Positions 33,392 through 42,572 of a stretch of 64,000 nt of DNA are shown here, piece by piece. A program made the position numbers and the translations under genes. The notes beneath the pieces were generated by a model. That model ran no database searches, was not told the origin of the DNA, and saw only the letters and a program-made list of their open reading frames with translations. Positions within the stretch are counted from its first letter, which is position 1; each line of letters starts with the position of its first letter. Source of the stretch: Mycolicibacterium sp. lyk4-40-TYG-92 (GTDB lineage: Bacteria > Actinomycetota > Actinomycetes > Mycobacteriales > Mycobacteriaceae); assembly GCF_030209435.1 (NCBI RefSeq), contig NZ_JARVRX010000021.1, positions 62,001 to 126,000 on the forward strand, in the 5' to 3' direction.

Positions 33392-33707
33392 GGCGGCAGT
33401 GTATGAAGCTGGACCGCCAGTTTCCGCCCCCACGCCCAGGTCGGCGGGAACAATGTCGAACATGCCCCAGACCGCGTGCACCGAGCAGACCACCGTCATC
33501 CTGGCCAACGAGTCACGGCCCGTCCCCGTGTTGATCGAACTGCTGACCAATGCGGTGGCCGGACAACTTCACGGGACCGGTAAAGAACTGATCCGGGTGC
33601 ACCCCATAGGCGGCACCGCGCTGCCCGGTGAGGAACACCTGATGAAGTGGAAGGTCCGTTACGACTATTGGCCGGCACCGGACACGAGCGAGCCCGACGA
33701 AAAGTGA
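33390..33707 (+). CDS. Hypothetical phage protein
   Basis: 105 residues from ATG 33390, preceded by AAGGAG at good spacing. Polar N-terminus, then TTVILANESRPVPVLIELLT and a C-terminal WKVRYDYWPAPDTSEPDEK. No family recognised. Divergent from, and overlapping by its first bases, the gene at 32963-33391. It is followed by the hairpin at 33735-33751. Confidence 0.55.
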   Translation: MAAVYEAGPPVSAPTPRSAGTMSNMPQTACTEQTTVILANESRPVPVLIELLTNAVAGQLHGTGKELIRVHPIGGTALPGEEHLMKWKVRYDYWPAPDTSEPDEK

Positions 33708-33734
33708 ACGCACACCAGGGCCTGCAGGTGTGAC

Positions 33735-33751
33735 GGTCGGCCGGGCCGACC
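33735..33751. terminator. Hairpin after the 105-residue gene
   Basis: Perfect 8-bp stem GGTCGGCC / GGCCGACC with a 1-base centre, 28 bases past the stop at 33707. A run of six T (about 33806) follows further on. Confidence 0.4.
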
Positions 33752-33899
33752 AGGCCAAACGGTCGCTGGCCGAATCCCTTGCGCCGCAGGGCCCGCCGAC
33801 GTCGTTTTTTCTACTTTCCGCCGGGGGGATCTGACCACACCGCGGCGGAAGGGGCGGCGACCAGGGCCGATGACTTTCGAGGGGCCCCCGGTCAGGCCC

Positions 33900-33957
33900 C
33901 TGACCTGGGGTTATGGTGACGGGGGTCGGGTGGCCCGGCCGCGTTTCCCCAGGTCAG
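33900..33957. repeat. 11-bp inverted repeat between genes
   Basis: CTGACCTGGGG (33900-33910) and CCCCAGGTCAG (33947-33957), 36 bases between arms. It lies downstream of the membrane/coiled-coil gene (stop at 33998, read leftward) in a 290-base gap, so it may be its terminator or a regulatory stem. Nothing else is recognised in 33752-33997. Confidence 0.4.
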
Positions 33958-33997
33958 CGACCCGCGGAAGGCGGTGCGCCCCAACCATTTCCGCTGG

Positions 33998-34606
33998 TCA
34001 GCGGCCCGGCAACTTGACGATCTGGACCGGGAACACGGCCGTGAACAGCTTCGGGGTGCCCAATGCGGTGGTCCACTCGATCCGCACGTCGACCGCGTGC
34101 ATGCGTAGTGGCACCGAGAATGACCGGGCGCGTAACGCCTCATCAAGCGCCGCTTTGTCGCGGTCGTATACCTCGCTGCCGAATCGGAATCGCAGCTGTG
34201 TGCCGTCCTCGGTGACGGTGTCCGCCTCGACCACGTGTTCACCCTTGTCCAACGTCGCCGTCGCCTTCACATGGTAGGCAACGTCGTTGCCGCGCTTGAC
34301 TATCGCGTAGAAGCCGTTCTGTTTCGACACCCACTGCTCCTCCCAGCGAACGTCGTGCCGTTCGGTCTCACGAGCCTCGGAGCGGCGGCTGATGTCGTTG
34401 GCGTCCTGCGCGATCTCGCGGGCACCTGTGGCGATGGTGTTGGATTGTCGCGACAGGTCGTTGGCTTCGACGGCCAGGTCTCGGCTCTCGCCGGCAACGG
34501 TGATGGATCGCTTGGCGTTGTTGTTGGCGATGTGTGCGTAGACCAGCGCAAGGATTCCGGCGACGCTGCCGATGCCACCAACGATCAACCCCGAGATATC
34601 GGCCAT
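33998..34606 (-). CDS. Membrane-anchored coiled-coil protein
   Basis: 202 residues. Residues 5-25 form one transmembrane helix (GLIVGGIGSVAGILALVYAH). Residues 30-85 are a heptad-like coil with three near-repeats (SRDLAVEANDLSRQSN, TIATGAREIAQDANDISRRS). The remaining 115 residues are a beta-rich domain (YHVKATATLDKGEHVVEADT, RFRFGSEVYD). Single-anchor proteins of this layout are common in prophage accessory regions; exclusion or immunity is possible but not shown. No family recognised. Confidence 0.75.
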   Translation of the reverse strand: MADISGLIVGGIGSVAGILALVYAHIANNNAKRSITVAGESRDLAVEANDLSRQSNTIATGAREIAQDANDISRRSEARETERHDVRWEEQWVSKQNGFYAIVKRGNDVAYHVKATATLDKGEHVVEADTVTEDGTQLRFRFGSEVYDRDKAALDEALRARSFSVPLRMHAVDVRIEWTTALGTPKLFTAVFPVQIVKLPGR

Positions 34607-34745
34607 GAGCGGAATCTAGCGTGCTATACCGACAGGGTGGTGCGACCTGGACGAATGTCGGGTGCCGTGGTGTATAGTGAGTGCGCTTTACAAGTTGCCC
34701 CGTCGGGGGGCGACTAACTTCTACCCCATCGGAGGGTTATTTTTT

Positions 34746-35360
34746 ATGCTGTCACGAATTGCGCGTGAGTTCGCCGCAGAGATCGCTTCCCACGACTGGT
34801 CTGACGCTCCGTACCGGCTCGACCGTGCGGGCCACCGCCGCGAAGACGATAGTCCGGCCAGGCGCGTTGCCGAGCCACTCGACCCCACGGAAACTGCTGC
34901 CGTCCGGACCAACGTCATGTGGGTGACGGCCCAGGTACTGCGGCACATGGACCCCAACCTGGACCTGCACGAGTACGCCACCGCGTGCGGGGTACCTCGT
35001 TCAATCACCCACCGCACCAACGGGTCCCGCAGCGACGTCATCACCTACGGCCTCCGCTGGCACGGCACTGACCACACAAAGCCCTACAAGCCAGGCGCAC
35101 CGTTGTGGCGGGTTCAGGTGCAGTGCGACGTCGCCAACGCCGTGGTCTTCAAGCGCCTGCTGGACCTGGTAGAGGGCTTCGACCCAATCGAACCGCCAGT
35201 CGTTGAGTCGACGGTCGGCTCAACCCGCATCGTCACGGTGATGGTGCGGGACTGGGACGAGGACGCAGCAGGTCGACGGGCCATTGAGGCTATCGAATCG
35301 GTCAGTGCGGCGACGGCGGGCGGACCTGCGACGCTGGTTGCCATCGCCGAACAGGACTGA
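34746..35360 (+). CDS. Hypothetical phage protein, possible HTH segment
   Basis: 204 residues from ATG 34746, chosen for the ribosome site GGAGGG (about 10 bases upstream). A TATAGT element at about 34673 could be its -10. The middle (HEYATACGVPRSITHRTNGS) resembles a short helix-turn-helix. The C-terminal half (TRIVTVMVRDWDEDAAGRRA) is alpha/beta. A reading start at 34662 would extend through the leader and is rejected. Function unknown. Confidence 0.65.
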   Translation: MLSRIAREFAAEIASHDWSDAPYRLDRAGHRREDDSPARRVAEPLDPTETAAVRTNVMWVTAQVLRHMDPNLDLHEYATACGVPRSITHRTNGSRSDVITYGLRWHGTDHTKPYKPGAPLWRVQVQCDVANAVVFKRLLDLVEGFDPIEPPVVESTVGSTRIVTVMVRDWDEDAAGRRAIEAIESVSAATAGGPATLVAIAEQD

Positions 35361-35380
35361 GCTCGGTTCAGTACCGGTTT

Positions 35381-35419
35381 GCTAGCACGTCGCCAGGTTT
35401 TCGCTAGCGACGTGCTAGC
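35381..35419. terminator. 13-bp inverted repeat between convergent genes
   Basis: Perfect GCTAGCACGTCGC (35381-35393) / GCGACGTGCTAGC (35407-35419), 13-base loop. It sits between the plus gene ending at 35360 and the minus gene ending at 35415, as expected for a bidirectional terminator. A related sequence (GCTAGGCACGTCGCCA) occurs at 43951-43966. Confidence 0.55.
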
Positions 35420-35762
35420 CGATTCCGTTCGGCGACAAGGTGTTTCGCCATAGCGCTGGTGCTTGATCGTAGCCGATCTGGCGGCAGGCATCGCTGCAGC
35501 AATTGGTGCCGCGGGGCCCGATGAACTGGGTGCCGCACCGTCGACACACTTTGCGGCGCAACGCCTTGTGCCGGCGGCATTTCTGGGCAGGGCTGGGTAC
35601 CGGGATGGCGCACACGCGGCACCGTCGTGTGGCTGCAGGCTTGGTGGCCGATCTGGCGCGCCGGCAGTCCAGGCAGGTGGCGCGTCCGGCGGGCAGGTTG
35701 CGGGGGCTGGACCACATTGGTTTGCCGCAGCTGGCGCACGGCATGTTCGGTTTCTTGGCCAC
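35415..35762 (-). CDS. Multi-zinc-finger phage protein
   Basis: 115 residues from GTG 35760-35762, with AAGGGGA upstream. Cysteine knuckles: CASC (8-11) with CLDC, CRVC with a CRRH partner, and CRRC with CSDAC: three likely zinc sites in a basic protein. Similar knuckle-rich small proteins accompany HNH endonucleases in mycobacteriophages, but no HNH core is present. Probably nucleic-acid binding. It is the last gene of the leftward operon, downstream of the tape measure gene. Confidence 0.7.
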   Translation of the reverse strand: MAKKPNMPCASCGKPMWSSPRNLPAGRATCLDCRRARSATKPAATRRCRVCAIPVPSPAQKCRRHKALRRKVCRRCGTQFIGPRGTNCCSDACRQIGYDQAPALWRNTLSPNGIG

Positions 35763-35907
35763 GTCGTTCCCCTTCTGTGGGTGTCGCCCCACCCGGTGAG
35801 GTGCTGGGCACCGGGTGGAGCGACGTTCCATAGCGGCGGGGGCGGTCCCCGAATGGCCGTCAAAAGACCGGTCCGCCGCTAGGTCTATTGGGTTGTGCTG
35901 CCGTCCA

Positions 35908-38900
35908 TCAGAAGCCACCCGCTCCCTTGAGACCGGATCCGGCTGTGCGAGTCCGGTCCATGTTGAAGGCGGTGACCTGGCCCCACGTCTTGGAATCGAC
36001 GTTGCCGTTCACCGTGATTGACGCGTCAATGGGTCCGCCGACGTTGGTAGCGGCCGATGGCAGGAAGTCCGCCACCGACGGCAGCGCGCCCATCAGGGTG
36101 TCGCCGACGCCCGACATGCCGCCGCCGTCACCCAGCTGGAAGCCACCCAGGCCGCCGTCGCCCTGATTGCCGGGGCCCGGCGATCCCGCGCCGCGGCCGT
36201 GCTGGGAACCCATCGGGTCGCCTGCATACGCCCGCTCCCCGTAGGGGTTCAGGCGCGACGGGCCGCTGTTGGTGCCCCAGTTCTTGAGTAATCCGCCAAC
36301 CCAGTTGGCCGCCGCGGTGCCGGTCTTCCAGATGCCCCACTCCATCGGGTTGGAGAACACCGACCCGTCCAGCCCGAAGGCCTCCAGCGCACCCGACAGC
36401 ATGTCCTTGGCGAACGACTGCCCGTCGGGTCCGCCGCTCTTGCCGTCGCGGTCGCCCTTGCTGCCCCGGGAGCCGCGGTCAGCCACCTTCTGGTTGACCT
36501 CTTCCTGCTTGGCCGCCTGGTCGTCCAGCGCGTCCTGGTGCTCGCGCTCGGCCTTGTTCAGCCGCTCCTGCGCGGCCGCTCGAGCTGACGGCTTGGACTT
36601 GGGGTCCGCGTTGATCTCGTCCAGTCGCTTCTGGGCCAGCTCGACCGACTTGGCGGTGTCATCGACCTTCTGCGCGGCGTTGCGCAGTGCGCGGCGCTCC
36701 GCGCCCGTCGGGCCGCTGCCCGACCCACCTGCCGAGCCCCCACCGCCGCTACCGCCGAACGAACCGCCGAAGCCCCCACTGCCACCCGCACCCTCCGGGA
36801 ACATCGCGTCCACGGGCAGGTACATGTGGCGGTCGAACTGAGGGTCGTTCGCGCCGGCCGCGCCAGCCCCCAGGGTGAACACCCCGTTCTTGCCGCCCTG
36901 CTCCGCGTTGATACCGCCGGGCAGCGTTGCCGCCATGTGGCCGTCGTTGGGGTTGGGCCCGTGGTCGTACCAGCCGACCGAGAAGTCATCCGGGCCGCCG
37001 GTACCCTCCACGAACCCGCGGGCCGCCAGCCACTCAGCCGCGTTCTTCGTGGTCATCAGACCACCGCCGCCACCACCCACAGCGCGATTGACCAGGCGGG
37101 CAATGGTTCCCGAGCAGTCCCACCGTGACGCCTGGCTGTAGCCCTGCCCCACAAGCGATTCCGCGTAGTCGAGCAGGCCGCCCTCAGCGAAGGTGGGCAG
37201 CTGCTTGAACCACGGCGTCAGGTTGGCACCCCGGTTCATCGCGTCGATGACTGGCCAGTTGGCCCGGGTCGACCGCGCGGTGTTGATCGACTCTTCGTTG
37301 GACACACGCACCATTCCGCCGCCCAGCACCTGCGCCAGGATGGAATCGCTTGTGCCGCTTCCCGGTCCGGTGATCCGCCCTGAGCCGTCGACCCGGCCAC
37401 CCGTCGCGCGGCCGCCGATCGTCCGGCCCGGGGTGACCGGGGCCTGCGGCATGGGGCCGATCTGGCCAGCCTGGACCCGCTGCACCCACGCGCGCAGCGC
37501 CGCGTCGTAATTCTGCACCTGCAACTCGATCGGCACCTGGACCGGCGTACTTGCGACCTTCTGCAGGTACGCCTTCCACCGCTCGGTCGCCTCGTCGGTG
37601 TTGGCCGTCACCACCACGGTGCCGTCCGGCAACTTCTCGACCTTGTTGCCCAGCTCCTCCAGCCGCCGCTTGAACTCGATGTACTTGTCATCCGGGATCG
37701 ACACGGTGACCTGCTTGTCCGATTGGACCGACGTGATGGCGGCACCCAACGCGGCGAACGCCTCCACGCCGCGCGCCGTGGTCTGCCAGGTGCCGTTGAG
37801 GACCGCGTTCTCGCGCTTCCACGACTCGGCGGCGTTCGTCGCCGTCAACGCCTGGTGGTTCATCTCTTGGTTCATCGTCGCGGCCGACTCCGCGGCGTCG
37901 GGCAGCATGTTCATCAGCGTGTCCAGGGACGCAATGACGGGTTGAAAGTTCTTGCCCTCGTTGCGCTTATCCGCCTGGAATGCCTGCTTCTGCGCCGCGT
38001 TGTACTCGTCCAGCTTCTTGGTGGCGATGTCCCAGTTGAAGCCCTCCTTCGACAGCGCCTTGGCCAAGTCCTGGTCGTTGACGCCCGCGGCCTTCAACAC
38101 CTCCAACGCCTTGGCCGACTCGCGGAACTGGTCGTTCTTGCCCTTGTTCTTCTCGACGTCGGCCAGCTGGTTTTGCAGGTTGGTCAACAGCTGCTCCCGT
38201 GCCGCCTTGTCGCCGGTCGCGCCCTGCAACAGCACGTTCGGATTCAGCCCGAACGACTGTGCCCGCTTGGCAGCGCCGCTGTCCTCCAACGCTTTCGACA
38301 TGTCCTTGAGCGTCTGCTCGGACAACCGGCCGGCGGTCATCGTGCCCTTGAGTTCGTCCTCGGCCTGCTTCTGGCGTCGCGCTGCCTCAGCCGCGTCGGC
38401 GTGCGACTTGGCTACCGCTCCCATCGCCACCGTCAGGCCGACGGCCGCAGCACCCCACGGGCCGCCGAGCATCGACATGACGCCGCCACCTGCGATCCGC
38501 AGGCCCGTCATCGCACCGCTGGCCACGCCCATCGTCCGGCGGAAGTTGCCCGCCTCAGTTGCGCTGCTGCGGTACGCATCACGAATCTGGGTGATGTAGC
38601 CGCGCTGCTGGTACACCGTCTCGCCCGTGGCGGTGGTGATACGCGTCATCGTCCGGTGCGTCTCGTCCGCCTGCGACCGCCAGCCACTGAATGCGTTGCC
38701 CCACGCCTTCGTTGCCGCCGCGGCACCCTGCATCGCCGGACCCGCCAGCTTGGACTTGAGGTACAGCGCGCCAATCAGAGTGGCGGCCGTCGACAGCCCA
38801 CCGGGAAGGCTGTTGAGCACCTGCAACAGCAGCTTGGCTGGCGGCTCGATCACCTGAAATGCCAAACCCAGTGCATTCCAACCAGTTACAACGGCGCTAC

Positions 38901-40617
38901 CGACGCCCTTGGCCAGCGCGGCTGCCGCCTTGATCAGGTCGGGGCCGATGTCCTTCACTGCGCCGCTGATGTTCTTCCAGCCGTCAGCGATCACCGCCAA
39001 CGCGCCGCCAGCGCCCTTGCCCGACTTGATCTTGTCGAGCGCATCCTGCGCCTTCTGCAGCATCGACACCACTTTGTCGCCGCCTGACAACAGAATTGGC
39101 TTGATCATCTCGTAGAACGTCAGCCCGACGCCCGATGCGGAGTTGCTGATCTTCTCCAAAACCCCTGGGACGCCTTGCATGTTGGCGGCCGCCATCTTGG
39201 TGGAACCGCCCACCTCGATGACCGACTTCTTCATCCGGTCCAGCGTCTCGATGCCCTGGCTGCCGGCGATCATCGCGCCGCGAATCGCGTCGGTGCCGAA
39301 CACCGTGGCGACGTTCTCCTGGAAATCATCGGGCCGCATACGGCTCGACGCCTCGCCGATCTGCCGGAACAGCTCGCGCATACCGACGAACTCGCCCTTG
39401 GCATTGCGGATGTTCAAGCCCAGCGCATCCATCGCCTTGCCGGCCTGATCCGACGGCGCAGCCAAGTGGGTGAGCATCGTCTTGAGCGACGTACCGGCGT
39501 CCGATCCCTTGATGCCCGCGTTGGCGAAAAGCCCAAGTGTGGCAACGGTGTCGTCCATCGAAATGCCGAATCCGTGCGCCACCGTGGCGGCCTGCTGCAG
39601 GCCCTGCATGAAGTCAGGCACGTCACCGGCTGCCGCGTTGGCGACATTGGCCAGCGCGTCAGCGACGTGGTTGGCGTCCTCAGCCTTGAGCTGGAATGAG
39701 TTGATGATGTTGCCTTGCGCCTCAGCGGCAGTCGCCGCGTCGATCGAGGCGGCGGCCGCCAGCCGAAGCGTGCCGGGGGCCGCGCCCAGCGCCTGGTTCA
39801 TCGTCAGACCCGACTTGGCCAGCTCCAGCATGGCCGCGGCGGCGTCGGCGGCCGTCGCGCCCACGATGGTGGTGTCGGACCCCAGCTTCTGGGCCGTCGC
39901 GGACGCCAGCGCCATCTCCTTGGAGTTGGCCCCGGTGACGCCCTGGAGCCGGTTCAGGTTGGCCTCCATGTCGACGCCCGCCGTCACCACCGACTTGAGC
40001 GTGGCAGCGAACCCGCCGACACCAGCCAGCGCGGCACCCGACTTGAGCATCGAGCTGAAACCCCTGGTGAACTGCTGGCCCGATGCCACCCCCGCGGCTG
40101 CCGCCTGAGCGGACAGCCGCTGCGCCATAGGCACTTTCGCCGCCGACGCAGCGGCAGCCGACGCCGCCGCGTTGGCTTCCTGGGCGACAGACAGAGCTTT
40201 GGTCTCACGGGTCAGCGTGGCCGTGGACGCCGCGGCTGCACGCTGCAGCCGCGTCATGTCCTCGTACGCCTTCATGCGCTGGGATTCCTTGGCGCTACTG
40301 GAATTCCGCAGCTCGTGGTACCGCTTCTCAGCGACGTTCACCCGCCCTTGGGCGTCGGCTTCCCGCTGCTTCGCCTTTTCGACCGCCAGCGTGCGCTTCT
40401 CGACGTCAGCCAGGGCCTGCCGCATCTTGGATGCGCCAGCGTCGACCCCTTGCGCGAGGTGACCACCAATTACCTTGCTCGCCTTGCCGAAACGCCGCTC
40501 GGCCGTCGCCGCGACGTTCTCGACGCCGCGAGCCATCTTGGAGGCCTCCGGCATAAGCGGCACCCACACCTGGGCCAGCTCGATACCACCATTACCCGGC
40601 ACTGGTCGGCCCTTCAT
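35908..40617 (-). CDS. Phage tail tape measure protein with C-terminal peptidase-like domain
   Basis: About 1569 residues; ATG 40615-40617 or GTG 40600-40602 (better ribosome site) are the candidate starts. The N-terminus has long helices (RTLAVEKAKQREADAQGRVN). The TIGR01760 tape-measure core follows (GVDMEANLNRLQGVTGANSK, LGLFANAGIKGSDAGTSLKT), then hydrophobic segments. A later region (WDCSGTIARLVNRAV, DDFSVGWYDHGPNPNDGHMA) has a Cys/His layout like an NlpC/P60 hydrolase, as in other mycobacteriophage tapes. The C-terminus is Gly-rich. The frame is intact. A full-length tape usually implies a tail of about 230 nm (0.15 nm per residue). Confidence 0.9.
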   Translation of the reverse strand: MKGRPVPGNGGIELAQVWVPLMPEASKMARGVENVAATAERRFGKASKVIGGHLAQGVDAGASKMRQALADVEKRTLAVEKAKQREADAQGRVNVAEKRYHELRNSSSAKESQRMKAYEDMTRLQRAAAASTATLTRETKALSVAQEANAAASAAAASAAKVPMAQRLSAQAAAAGVASGQQFTRGFSSMLKSGAALAGVGGFAATLKSVVTAGVDMEANLNRLQGVTGANSKEMALASATAQKLGSDTTIVGATAADAAAAMLELAKSGLTMNQALGAAPGTLRLAAAASIDAATAAEAQGNIINSFQLKAEDANHVADALANVANAAAGDVPDFMQGLQQAATVAHGFGISMDDTVATLGLFANAGIKGSDAGTSLKTMLTHLAAPSDQAGKAMDALGLNIRNAKGEFVGMRELFRQIGEASSRMRPDDFQENVATVFGTDAIRGAMIAGSQGIETLDRMKKSVIEVGGSTKMAAANMQGVPGVLEKISNSASGVGLTFYEMIKPILLSGGDKVVSMLQKAQDALDKIKSGKGAGGALAVIADGWKNISGAVKDIGPDLIKAAAALAKGVGSAVVTGWNALGLAFQVIEPPAKLLLQVLNSLPGGLSTAATLIGALYLKSKLAGPAMQGAAAATKAWGNAFSGWRSQADETHRTMTRITTATGETVYQQRGYITQIRDAYRSSATEAGNFRRTMGVASGAMTGLRIAGGGVMSMLGGPWGAAAVGLTVAMGAVAKSHADAAEAARRQKQAEDELKGTMTAGRLSEQTLKDMSKALEDSGAAKRAQSFGLNPNVLLQGATGDKAAREQLLTNLQNQLADVEKNKGKNDQFRESAKALEVLKAAGVNDQDLAKALSKEGFNWDIATKKLDEYNAAQKQAFQADKRNEGKNFQPVIASLDTLMNMLPDAAESAATMNQEMNHQALTATNAAESWKRENAVLNGTWQTTARGVEAFAALGAAITSVQSDKQVTVSIPDDKYIEFKRRLEELGNKVEKLPDGTVVVTANTDEATERWKAYLQKVASTPVQVPIELQVQNYDAALRAWVQRVQAGQIGPMPQAPVTPGRTIGGRATGGRVDGSGRITGPGSGTSDSILAQVLGGGMVRVSNEESINTARSTRANWPVIDAMNRGANLTPWFKQLPTFAEGGLLDYAESLVGQGYSQASRWDCSGTIARLVNRAVGGGGGGLMTTKNAAEWLAARGFVEGTGGPDDFSVGWYDHGPNPNDGHMAATLPGGINAEQGGKNGVFTLGAGAAGANDPQFDRHMYLPVDAMFPEGAGGSGGFGGSFGGSGGGGSAGGSGSGPTGAERRALRNAAQKVDDTAKSVELAQKRLDEINADPKSKPSARAAAQERLNKAEREHQDALDDQAAKQEEVNQKVADRGSRGSKGDRDGKSGGPDGQSFAKDMLSGALEAFGLDGSVFSNPMEWGIWKTGTAAANWVGGLLKNWGTNSGPSRLNPYGERAYAGDPMGSQHGRGAGSPGPGNQGDGGLGGFQLGDGGGMSGVGDTLMGALPSVADFLPSAATNVGGPIDASITVNGNVDSKTWGQVTAFNMDRTRTAGSGLKGAGGF

Positions 40618-41020
40618 TGTCGGCCTTGGCGTCGGCGAACCAGCCGTCGAACAACCCCTGGTAGTCCATTTCGGGCAACTGCACTGCGATGGCTTGGATT
40701 TCGGCGGGAACGCCCGCGTACCGCATCCACTCGAACCCTTGGAACATCGTGTCCATCTGGTACAGCTGCCAGAAGAACGCGCGGTCCGGGGTCGGGACGG
40801 TCGAAAACTTGGGGAACGGAATCTCGGTGCCGTCAGCCGCGGTGAACACCCACACCGGGGTGCCCTTGGGGTACAGCTTGGACAGCGCATCCGCCATCCC
40901 CGACGCCGTCGGCGTGTCGTCCGCGCTGGTCATCGGCTCGGTCTCTACCGGCGCTGCATTCGCAGAATCCGATTTGCGGGGCATTGCCTTTCGTGGCGCG
41001 GCCTTACTTGATGCCGTCAT
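40592..41020 (-). CDS. Tail assembly chaperone-like protein
   Basis: 142 residues, directly upstream of and overlapping the tape measure gene, the usual place of the tail assembly chaperone. N-terminal 40 residues are low-complexity and basic. The core (GTPVWVFTAADGTEIPFPKF, FFWQLYQMDTMFQGFEWMRY) fits chaperone proteins of siphophages that contact the tape. The customary second, frameshifted chaperone product is not evident. Assignment rests on position and general character. Confidence 0.6.
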   Translation of the reverse strand: MTASSKAAPRKAMPRKSDSANAAPVETEPMTSADDTPTASGMADALSKLYPKGTPVWVFTAADGTEIPFPKFSTVPTPDRAFFWQLYQMDTMFQGFEWMRYAGVPAEIQAIAVQLPEMDYQGLFDGWFADAKADNEGPTSAG

Positions 41021-41184
41021 CGCATCTCCGTTTCAAAGAGCTGTTCATTGACTGGTGGTGGAGTCAGGTGGCCCGGCGGCGGTGCTGGTCTACACAAGCC
41101 AACGGCACACACTGCGGATGGAGGAACGTCGAAAGGCTCCGCGTTCGCCGGGCCACCGTGGTCCGGTCAGGCGATGCGGATCCG

Positions 41185-42210
41185 TTATGCGTTGTACGGG
41201 CGACCGGTGCGGGGATTCACCAGCAAGTCGTGAGATTTGTATGGCAGGCCAGTGAGAGGGTCCAGGCCCGCCGCACGCCACTGCTCCCGCCGGTTGGCCA
41301 GTGCCAGCTCTCTGACATCGTTGGGCGACATCCGCGTTGGTGTTTGGTACGCCTTCAGCAGCAACTCGGCCCTTCTCGCCACAAGTTGGCTGACAATCGC
41401 CTGACGACCTTGTTCGATAGCGTCACGCGATTCCTGAGCCACACGTTCTGCGACGCGACCGCGCGCAGTGGCGGTAGGCGGATAGATGCTCGGTTGGCGC
41501 GCCAGTCGCTCGGCCTCCACCAACACCGTCGAGCGGCCTTGCAACAGCTGTTCGACCACTGGCGGAGGTCGGTAACCACCTGTCTTACGCCGAGCGTCAG
41601 CCAACGCGGCCGCCAATCTCGTTCCCATCGTTGTGCCCTTTCTCGCCTTGAGTTCAACTGACGTGGTGTCGTTGGCTCCGTAATTCACAACACTGACGTC
41701 GCCCTTGTGCAACGACACCTCAGTGATTGTTCGTAGCGCCGTCTGGTCGTTCGGGAATTCTGTTGTACTGGACCAGGTTTGGGCCTTGACGCGGAATGCG
41801 AACGACATCTCGTCCATGTCGCCGCGGCGCATCTTGGCCTCCAGCCGCTGCACGTCGGGGTCCGACCGGTCCAACTTGGCGCTGACCTTCAACCCGTGGG
41901 AGTCCACCGACAGCTTGAGGGTGCCGGACTTGGTGCGCGCCAGCGGCATTCCCTCGTGGTTGATCAGCAGCATGAGGTCGGGCGACTCGCGCAGCGTCTT
42001 GGTAAACGCCTTCTTGTCGATCTGCTCAATCCAGCCACCGGCCGCCGGTCCGCCGTACATCTCGTACGGCTGCCACGTCGAGGCATAACCCGTCAGCGTC
42101 ACTTGGCCACCACTGTCATCGGACCGCAGTTCCACTTGATGAATCGGGATGGCGCGGTGCTCCGGCGCATCGGTGATGGCCGTTGGTCGACTACGTTGAA
42201 TGAACGTCAT
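41185..42210 (-). CDS. HK97-family prohead protease with C-terminal extension
   Basis: 341 residues from ATG 42208-42210 (ATGA overlap with the HTH gene). Residues 10-175 are peptidase S78: ITLTGYAS-like VTLTGYASTWQ, LMLLINHEGMPLARTKSG with catalytic His, RRGDMDEMSFAFRV with catalytic Ser, then GDVSVVNYGAN. Residues about 180-341 are extra and unlike capsid: helical (DAIEQGRQAIVSQLVARRAE) and ending with repeats TGLPYKSHDLL / TGRPYNA. Normally this gene precedes the capsid gene; here the next gene is a tail chaperone, so the capsid module is missing. Confidence 0.85.
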   Translation of the reverse strand: MTFIQRSRPTAITDAPEHRAIPIHQVELRSDDSGGQVTLTGYASTWQPYEMYGGPAAGGWIEQIDKKAFTKTLRESPDLMLLINHEGMPLARTKSGTLKLSVDSHGLKVSAKLDRSDPDVQRLEAKMRRGDMDEMSFAFRVKAQTWSSTTEFPNDQTALRTITEVSLHKGDVSVVNYGANDTTSVELKARKGTTMGTRLAAALADARRKTGGYRPPPVVEQLLQGRSTVLVEAERLARQPSIYPPTATARGRVAERVAQESRDAIEQGRQAIVSQLVARRAELLLKAYQTPTRMSPNDVRELALANRREQWRAAGLDPLTGLPYKSHDLLVNPRTGRPYNA

Positions 42211-42572
42211 GCGCCCATCTCCACATCTGCCGCCGGAATCATCCAGCGGCCCAGCTCTTTCCGCGCCACACCTTGCAAGCGGCCGCTGCGGCATGCCTTC
42301 CGCACCGCGCCGGGCGTCAGGCCCAGGCGCTCAGCCGCTTCGGTCGAATCCATGAGCTGAGCATTCGCCATCCAGTCGGCCATCGGTCGCGTTGTCGCGT
42401 CCACGCGACTTTCCACGCGACTTGCGATGAACTCCTCGAGCTTTCGCTGCGCCGCGGCGATGTCAGGAGGCGTGTTGTGGCCGCGCTTCTTGAGTGCCCA
42501 GTCCAGCAGCTTCAGCGCCCCGGCGAACAGCAGCGCATCGTCGGCGTCGAGCCACAGTCCGTCATCCCGCAC
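42207..42572 (-). CDS. Helix-turn-helix protein
   Basis: 121 residues. The first 60 are helical (LFAGALKLLDWALKKRG). The C-terminal 45 (DSTEAAERLGLTPGAVRKAC, then GRWMIPAADVE) are a MerR/excisionase-type HTH with wing. It lies immediately upstream of the prohead protease, with an ATGA overlap. In phages a small terminase-like or regulatory HTH protein can occupy this site; the sequence itself only supports DNA binding. Confidence 0.7.
   Translation of the reverse strand: MRDDGLWLDADDALLFAGALKLLDWALKKRGHNTPPDIAAAQRKLEEFIASRVESRVDATTRPMADWMANAQLMDSTEAAERLGLTPGAVRKACRSGRLQGVARKELGRWMIPAADVEMGA

Noticed and set aside
41021-41184. Hidden capsid gene remnant between protease and tail chaperone genes
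   Set aside because: Only 164 bases, with no capsid-like frame on either strand.
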